Assembly: GCA_963576735.1 (NCBI GenBank)
Contig: OY755187.1
Coordinates: 3,472,001 to 3,536,000 of the forward strand
DNA length: 64,000 nucleotides
Source: Bedellia somnulentella
Taxonomy: Eukaryota > Arthropoda > Insecta > Lepidoptera > Bedelliidae
Reading direction: 5' to 3'
Made by a program: the position numbers and the translations under genes. The notes under the pieces are model-generated. The model was given only the letters and a program-made list of their open reading frames with translations, had not been told where the DNA came from and did not search any database. Positions 19,701-28,700 of the stretch are shown in pieces. The number at the start of each line of letters is the position of its first letter. Position 1 is the stretch's first letter.

Positions 19701-22700
19701 TAATTAAGTCGACATTTTACGCGTAACACTGTGGGTCAAAGCTAGTCACAACAGGACCATAAGCTAAACAACGAAGAAAAACTAAGACGCATCACAGCGG
19801 GAGACGGCTGGGTACATCTCAACAGGGTCAATGGAAACTTGGCTTTGAGCAGAGCGCTCGGAGATTATGTGTTTAAGAGGAACGGACGGGTGTCGCCGAG
19901 GGAACGGATTGTTACCGGTAAATTGGATAAATCTATACTACAATAAGACTGTACCGAGGTCAAAAGTGTACATTAAAGAAAAAATAATAAAATCGGTGGA
20001 ATATGCTTTATTTTCAATACTGAAGCCAAATTCGCGCTTTTTGATAAAAATATCTGTCTGTCTTTTTGTATGTCCGGTCATCACGTTAATTCTACCAGAC
20101 GGATCCTGATCAAATTAAGCATGAATATAGCTTATAGACCTGGCCAACATATAGGATATTATTAATCCCGGATTTCCCAAGGGTTCCCACAGGAGCATAA
20201 AAAAACCATAACCTACCAAACCAAATCTTTACTAATGTATAATATTGCATACTAAATGGCGCAAGTAGTTGCTTTTTACATCGCGGTATGATTTCTTTGT
20301 TATAAATACTTCAGTTTAGACCAAACTTTTGTGACAGTTCGAAGTCTGTCGGGTCAGTTAGTTTGTAAATATTTTCATATTACAATTTATTATGGTTTAG
20401 AACTGCCATCTATGACTGATTGGCTACAATCACCAACGGTCAGTGTAGGGGGCAGCACCGGGCCGCCAAACTCAGAAACTTGGTACAAATGGTTTGTTTC
20501 ATAATTCTTATGAACGATTAAAAAGGGTTTTTGAAGCTCACCCCCTAAGGGATTGAAATGTCAAGTACATATACATTATAGCATAGAGATTTTTGACATG
20601 TCTGTATCTATAAATTTGGAACATGAATCGATTGACTGTTATAACCACTACAAAAAGGAATATATGAAATTCATCTATCAATCATTCATGATTATATACT
20701 AACGTTTAAATCCCAAAAAAGGGTAGCCATAGCTTCAGAGACAGTAATTCTTTATCCACTTTTGGAATTTGAATGGGGAAAAGGCAGTCAAATGGGTCTT
20801 CAACTGCATCGCCCAGTTAAGATAGTGTTTTGGTATTTTGGATATAAACCAGATGCAAAAAAGGTAGTCCACGCGGACGTAGTCACGGACAAAAAGCTAG
20901 TTATATTAAAAATGTGAAAGTTTAGATGGTGATTATTACCTAATATTAGGATGAGTTGCGATGTTTTCGATTTTTTTATGTATGTTTGATCGTGGCTGAA
21001 TATTTTGACGGATTTTTTGAAATTTGCCACACAAGTAAGTTCCCACCTCCGTGTGATGCATACTGCGATTAATTTTATCATTTATTCCTCTCACCAAAAC
21101 TCACATAAAGTCGTTTCTGTTCGTACTGTCTTTAAAAGCTTTATCTATTAGCTGTATTCTTTTATTTTTCTCTAAAATTTCTATACTCTGGTTCATATGA
21201 ATGGAAAAATCCCAGACAAGTAATCACATTGCTTAAAAAAATTAATGAATCATAATCATCAATCACCACCAGCCAGTAGTCTTCCACTGCTATTCATAGG
21301 CCTTCCCCAAAGATTTTCACAACGACCGGTCCCGTGCTGCCTCATTTATCGGCTTCCAGCGATTTACACCAATTGTACATCTGTGTAATGTCGGCTTAGA
21401 ACTACCCAATTTCTGCCCGTAACAGGCGCCTAAGGATTTTGGGGCTTTTTCGTGATCTTTTCGCGATACGGTTGGAGACCCATCACCAGGACCAACCTAA
21501 CTAACCTAACCTTTGGCTTACAATCTTTTCCCCACCTAACTTCCAAAATTGGTTGAGGAATTGCGTATTTTAAAGCTCTGGCTACCGCTTTTCCGCTCAG
21601 AGAGGAATGGCGACGAATTGTGCGGCGGGTCACCCAACCAAAATGACGACCACGACCACTCTGTCAAGAGTGTTACGACTGAGAAGAAGACCGCTTTTAG
21701 GGATTTATAGCCGTGAGGAATATGTATGTATGTATGTTGTATCTTCCCCACAATCTGTCGTTCTGAACGTGGCTGCCACTTCAGAAACTTTAAGCCCCAG
21801 AAGCATATTTTTTTAACTAGTACTTTCTAGGCTCTACAGTAAATGAATATTAACACTGTTACCAATCAATTAAGCAAATAAAAAAAATTCGACACCATTG
21901 GAACTCGAACCCACGACATCCGGGTATACGCCCCCGACGCTCTGCCAACTGAGCTATGGTAGCAAGTGACCACTAGCGCGAAAATTGGTGTTTGCCTGTT
22001 TCTTTACACCTTAAACTGGTGTTTGCGCCATCTATTGCCGAATTATTACAACTTGCCGAGTTGCTCACTTGATACCATAGCTCAGTTAGCAGAGCGAAAT
22101 GGCGATTTTTATTTGCTTAATTGATTAGTAATAATCCCCTCATGAGGTTTTCATGCAAAACAAAGCCTAATTAAGATTTTTTGTAAATTCCAGCATATCC
22201 AGACGTTCAGGTGAAACAGATCACCAGCGACTGGGAGTTCATCGTGATCGCGTGTGATGGCATTTGGGAAGTGCTTACCAACGAGGTGATGATTTTATTA
22301 CTTATCTATTCATTATTTAATCTTAATTAGATATAACCATGTCTTTTATGGTCCATATAGTTGTATGTAAACATTGATGTTGATTTAGCTATTGGATTGA
22401 ATCAGGCGTTACTTTGCGGAAATATTTAGCGGAATTAAGCGAAGAAATTTATCAATATTAGTATTGATTTAGCTATTGTCTGCCACGCTGGCCTAGTGTG
22501 GTTTTGCAAATTTTGACGACGAGGGAACTTTACGGATCTTAATTTTACGCGATAACAACGCATCTCGTTAATCGATCGGCAATTTCAGAAACCATCAAGT
22601 TTACACAATGCACGCTGGATGGCGCTCTATCTCTTGTTTAGCACATTCATTCACCAGTTGAGTGACATGCCAACCATTGCTGGAAAGATATGTTTTAATT

Positions 22701-25700
22701 ATTGATTTACAATAACAGCGATGGTGTGAGAACCTCTGTTGAAAAATGTTTCCATTTATCTATTTTTGATCGATTACAATAAAATGAAGAGCTTCGGTAT
22801 GCAAAGTTTTATAAAAGTGGTTCTGATTACAAAACCATTTCGAGATATTAGGTTTTTAACAATATTTTCTTGAAATTAAATCAAATAAAGCTATGATGAC
22901 TTTTATTTTACCAAGACTGTAACAGTGTTTGACCTTCAATGTTATTTCAAAGTCATTCGTATTTGCAGTTTATGAATAAAACGTCGAAAATCATAGGTTT
23001 GTTTAATATAATATATTACGACTTAGTGATATCATTTGATATCACTAAGTCGTGAAATGTTTTGCAATCAGTAACATTTTTATTAAACATTTCGCTTGAT
23101 TTGCATGTCGCTACATGATTTTGTTGATCGATGACGTCATTAAGAGAAAAACTTGAACAATCTTTAAAAAATCATAACTGTACAATTTCTCATTTTAAAT
23201 AAAAAATATTCCAATTGGTCTTTTATTTTCGTGTTTGCTATCGAATAAAAATATATAATAAATACCAAAAAAAAACTTTGCATACCGAAATCGAGTTTAT
23301 CTTTTGTCACAAAGTTGTGACCTAAATAGCTCTGCTCCGTCTTTATGTGTCTTTGAATTTTTTCGTAATATATATTTGTCGATTGCCGTCTCTTTATCGG
23401 TTTTCTTATGATGATCCTTTGACTTTACTACAGAATCTTCCTCTAAACTTGTTTATATCCGTGTTTTAACCGACTAAAAAGCAAGGAAGAGTTCACTATT
23501 TTATCACGACGTTACTCCTTAATTCCTTTATCTTTATGTGTCTTTGAATTTTCTCATGTAAGATTAAGTTTGCTGATTGCTGGGATTTCTTATAAAACTA
23601 CCGATTTAATTTTAAAAAAATAATTATGTTCGATGCACAATATGGTGTATGATAAAGTTTTGTCTATTTTATTTTATTCTTACCAGAAAGTGATATCATT
23701 CTGCCAAATATGACTCCTCAGTGGTTGGTAACCAGCGGCAATTTGTGTGTGTTAATGCAACTTTGTCTAGCGCCTAACTGTGCCACCGGTGGGTTCTTAC
23801 AGCATTGTTTCTACACAGTTCCTATTTGTCTGTTTTAGGGCCAGTTTCACACCTCACAGATAAACTCTCTGATAGTCTATTCGACACTTATCTGCCGGAT
23901 AAACAACAAGTTTCGGTTTCACAGGTCTCAGATAGTAATATCTTGCAGATAAACTCCCTGGTATCTTATCAGTCACATCAAGTGGCTGTTAAATTCTTAT
24001 CCGGCAGATAAGAATCTTTTTTCACAATTTTTTCATAATTTACCGCCACTTGTAGACGGTAAATTATGAAACTGCTTTACCAATGTTCAAATTGTAATAA
24101 GAAGTGCTCTAACATGGACCTATTTGAATTTTTGGAACAATTTTTAATATAAATTTTTTGGAATCTGCAAGCGACACCAACAAGTCCGTTTCTTCCTGAG
24201 TGAAGTTAACATTCCTTCCACGTTTTTTTTTCCATAGTAACATAAACATAAAAACATAAACGTTCACGCCGCATATCCCCGAAGGGGTTGGCAGAGGTAC
24301 TAATACTTCTGGACATCACGTGACTTTGTCACCTGGTGTTCAGAGTACCCACGTTTTGCATGGACAGTGTACTCACGTGATAGGGGGCAGGCCTATCGCC
24401 GTTTTGTAAGAACACACTGTCACATGACTAAGTACAACTCAGCCATGTGGGTTTCCTCACGATGTTTTCCCTCACCGTTAACAACCATGATAAATTAACC
24501 ACACATATGTCTTTAGAAAAGACAAATTGGTGTAGGCCCGACCCAGGATTCGAACACTAGTCGTTTGCACGATAACCGAGTGTTCTACCCACTGGGCTAT
24601 CACGGCTGCTATCCATAGTAAATTATAAAAACGAAACTCAACACAGCAAAAAAGCAAAACAAAGTTGAACAAAAAAACACTTCACTCGGTTGCACAACAG
24701 CATTTGCGTTGCGATTCGAGATTCCATTATCACGAAAGCTCTTTAATCGTAATTCATAATTGTGTGACATATACACGGTAACAAACATTTAAAAGCATTT
24801 TTTTAAATTAAAAACATTGTTTCTGATTGTATTTTTAATAAAACTGTTGGTTTTATGACAATTCAAAATGTTTTTAATAAGACTTAATTTACAATTATTA
24901 AAACTAAACGCAGAAAAGCGACGTTGCCGTCTTGTTTATTCTTATCTGGCAGGTAAATTTAACTAACGGGTAATTTATTTGATAGATAGATGGTGAAACC
25001 TACAAAATATATCAGCCACTTTTATTCATCAGATAACGTGATGTGTCAGATAACTATATAAAACTTTATCTGTCAGTGGTGAAACTGGCCCTTAATCGAC
25101 TACAGTTAACGGAAGAGTTCAATCTTTTATCTCCATGATATCTCGTAAAATCCTCTGTCTTTAAGTGTCTTTGAGTTTCTCACGTAAGATTAAGTTTGCT
25201 AATTGCTATTTCTCTGTCGGTTTTCTAAAAATGCTATGTGTCTTTGAATTAACTATAAGATCCCCCGCTTCCACTCTCTCTCTCTAGCTAATAATTTATA
25301 TTTAGACTCTTTTTTCTTGTTGCCAGGAAGTGATATCATTCTGCCGAATCCGTCTCCTAAGCGGTTGGCAACCAGCGGCAGTGTGTGAAGCGTTGATGCA
25401 ACATTGTCTAGCTCCGAACTGTGCCACCGGTGGGCTCGGTTGCGATAATATGACTGTACTGCTCATATGTATAGCGCCCTTTCCACACCAGGATCTTGCG
25501 GTATGAATTTCTTGATATTACTAGTTAAAATTATGCGGTCTTCAAAGACCGGCGATAAAAAACTGCGATAAGCCTGCCCCATATCAAGTGAGTGCGCTGT
25601 CCAAGCGAAATATGGGTCCTCTGTACAACAGGTGACAATGTCACGTGATCTTTTTGTTATGTATGTATGTATAGCGCCCTTCCCACATCAGGCTCTTGCG

Positions 25701-28700
25701 TTACGAATTTGTTAATATTACTAGCTAAAATTATGCAGTCTTCCAATACCGGCGATAAAAAACAGGGACTGCGCGAAATATGGGTCCTCTGTAAAACGGG
25801 TGACAATGTCACGTGATCTTTTATTATGCATGTATATATGATCTTATAATTACTACATGCGGTAAGGCAGTGTGTGAAGCGTTAATGCAACATTGTCTAT
25901 CGCCGAACTGTGCCACCGGAGGGCTCGGTTGCGATAATATGACTGTACTGCTCATTTGTATAGCGCCATTCCCACATCAGGATCTTGCAGTATGGATTTC
26001 TGATTATACCTCCAGTAGTCTCCGATATCCGTGATGATAAATGACTAGAACACCTGCCCATCATGCAGACAGGCATGGGTTCGAATTCCGGGGTCAGGCC
26101 TACACCAATGTAACTTTTCTATAGACATATGTGAGGTTAGCTTATTGTGGTTGTTAACGGTGAGGGTTAACGTCGTGAGGAAACCCACTTGGCGAAGTTG
26201 TACTTAGTCATACGGGAAATAGACAAAATGACAAAGATTAGGTTTCTTTCTAGAATTATTATTAGGACTGTTGAATAGATTGTTGCAGTCGTGAATAGTT
26301 AACGCTAGGTGCTTTCTGAGAAGATCTGATTTCGAAAGTAAGTCATGGAATATGCGGACGTTTTTATACATATTTTTTGGAATCTTAGAACTGACTTTTT
26401 TGTCCCTAATGATTTTGTCTCAACTGTTTTATTATTTTGTGAATCATTCGTGCCCGATAACAATGTTTAATGCAATGATTTTTAGTAATTTTATCATATA
26501 ATATATTATGTTAATTGCATGTTCGCTTTTGATGTTTGTGTGCTAATTAATTTGCATGTGATGTAATTAATGTAATGTTCGGGTGGATATTGTGGCTAGT
26601 TTTTCATTGTATTTAGTTGGGATGCGTATGATAAAGCAAAGTATCCATTGTATCTGAGAATATAAGACAGGCTTTGCATCAATAACTTGATTACAGATTG
26701 AATGAGTGAAATATTAAACTTCATTCGTTACCTCAATCAGACGGAATGGAGAAAAGGTTTTACCTTACCATAATACCTTAAATACCTGCGTAGCACACAT
26801 TTTTAGAGATATTTGAGTTTTTACGTCAGTTGTAAAGTAGAAAGCGATTTTAATTACGATAAATTGTGATATGTAGTTAAAATACAAGTTACCCCGGCCA
26901 AATGAATGGTTTTAATTAAAATACTTGTGTTTCCAGAGGACTCTTAAATAATTTGTATGTTTTGTCAAACAGGGATGCCGTGGTCTCTGAATAATATCTT
27001 TTATACCTTTTTAGTACCTATTTTTGGGGTAATTTCGGTTTTAACGTCAGTTGTCTTGTTAAGCTATTATAAGTACGATAAAATGAGATTTATACAATTT
27101 AGGCCTGCTAAATGAATGGTTTTAATTAAAATACTTATGTTTCCAGTCCCCTCTGAAATATTACGATTCTACACGTCCCACAAAGCATTGGAGTTTGGCC
27201 CCCTCAAGACGCTTCCCTAATTAAATGTTTTTTTTTTTATAAAGCACATATACTTAACGAGAATATGTATGATGCTTTACCATTGACTTACAAAATCTTC
27301 TCTTTCTTCCTTCGAAGACTCTTATCGTCTCTCTCTCTCTCTCTATTCTTCTTCCAAAATCTTAGAATTGCAATTTTCGAAATGATAAAACTCATACATA
27401 TTATCTTATTATGATAATGTACTGTCTTGTTTTGTTTGTCGTTTTGTCCTCAAATTTTAAGCTCCCAAATTGTTTAGGAAAACAGTTGGGAGTTATAAGA
27501 ATTCAGCGAAACTTGAATTATTATTATATTTTGTCTAATTAGTGCATGTCATTGGTTGTAAAGGGTACACAGGGATATTTTTTCAAAAGATCAGATTTAT
27601 AGAATTTTGTAATGTAAATTCGTTTCTATTCAATTGGAACACGGCAATTTAAAAATTATCAAAGTTCTAAAATTATGGTAAAGTCTGGTATATTTTTTAA
27701 ATCGTTCTTTAATATTTGAAAGTAAATATTACATTGTCAACATTCGAGTGTAATGTAATGTTACAGATTTGAGCATTACATTAGTGTTTGGAATTAAAAA
27801 TTCCTCAGCCACTTTTGGAAAGTTGAGTGGGGAAATGATGGTAAAATAAAGGTTGTTGGTGATGTGTCTCCAACCGCATCGCCTGAAAATCCCTTAAAAG
27901 CCCCAATTCCGTTAGTCGCCTCTTACGTACACCCACCGGAAGAAATGGGGTAGTGCTATTCTAAGCCGACACTACACAGAAAATATATATACTATATGAA
28001 TGATTGTATGAATTATACACGAATGCTCGTCAGTCTGGGAGGTATTCTTGTAATTAATTCTCAAAGACGAATCTATAATGTTACTGTACACGCGAATCCT
28101 CCCGGTGAGCACCTTTAATATTTTACATCAACTACAATTGCCATTTGATTCAAAAATGAAAAGTTGGTAAAATGTGATATGTTTTGAAGAATGTATTTTT
28201 GTTCCCTTTATCAGATGTATTCGAGACGTGGTTGTGTTGTTAAATAATTTCAAGTTTCGCTGCTAGTTGAATGTTTTGTACCGCATGTATTAATGTGTAA
28301 TCATAATATAATGGAATAAAGACTGACTCTGTGCCATTTCCTGTTGCCAGTATTATGTTTTCAAGTAGAAAATCAGGTTGTCTTTTTTTGTACGTAAAAT
28401 ATTGGGATATGTTATTTTATGACTATTAAATCCTTTCGAAGTTCAACCAGGTCTCCCAAAGACTCTCTTAAATAATATCTATGTTTAGTTAATTACAAAG
28501 TCGTGATAGTTTAGTGGGTAGAACACCGCTTAACGTGCAAACGATGAGGGTTCAAGTCCCGGGTCAGGCCTACACCAATTTGTCTTTTCTAAATTCATAT
28601 GCAATGGTTAATTTATCATGGTTGATAACGGTGAGGGAAAACATCGTGAGGAAACCCAAATGGCTAAGTTTTACCTGGTAATGTGACAGTGTATTCGTAC

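Noticed and set aside
19867..20109. 80-codon open frame
   Set aside because: Wrong frame over the exon 4 copy and the following intron.
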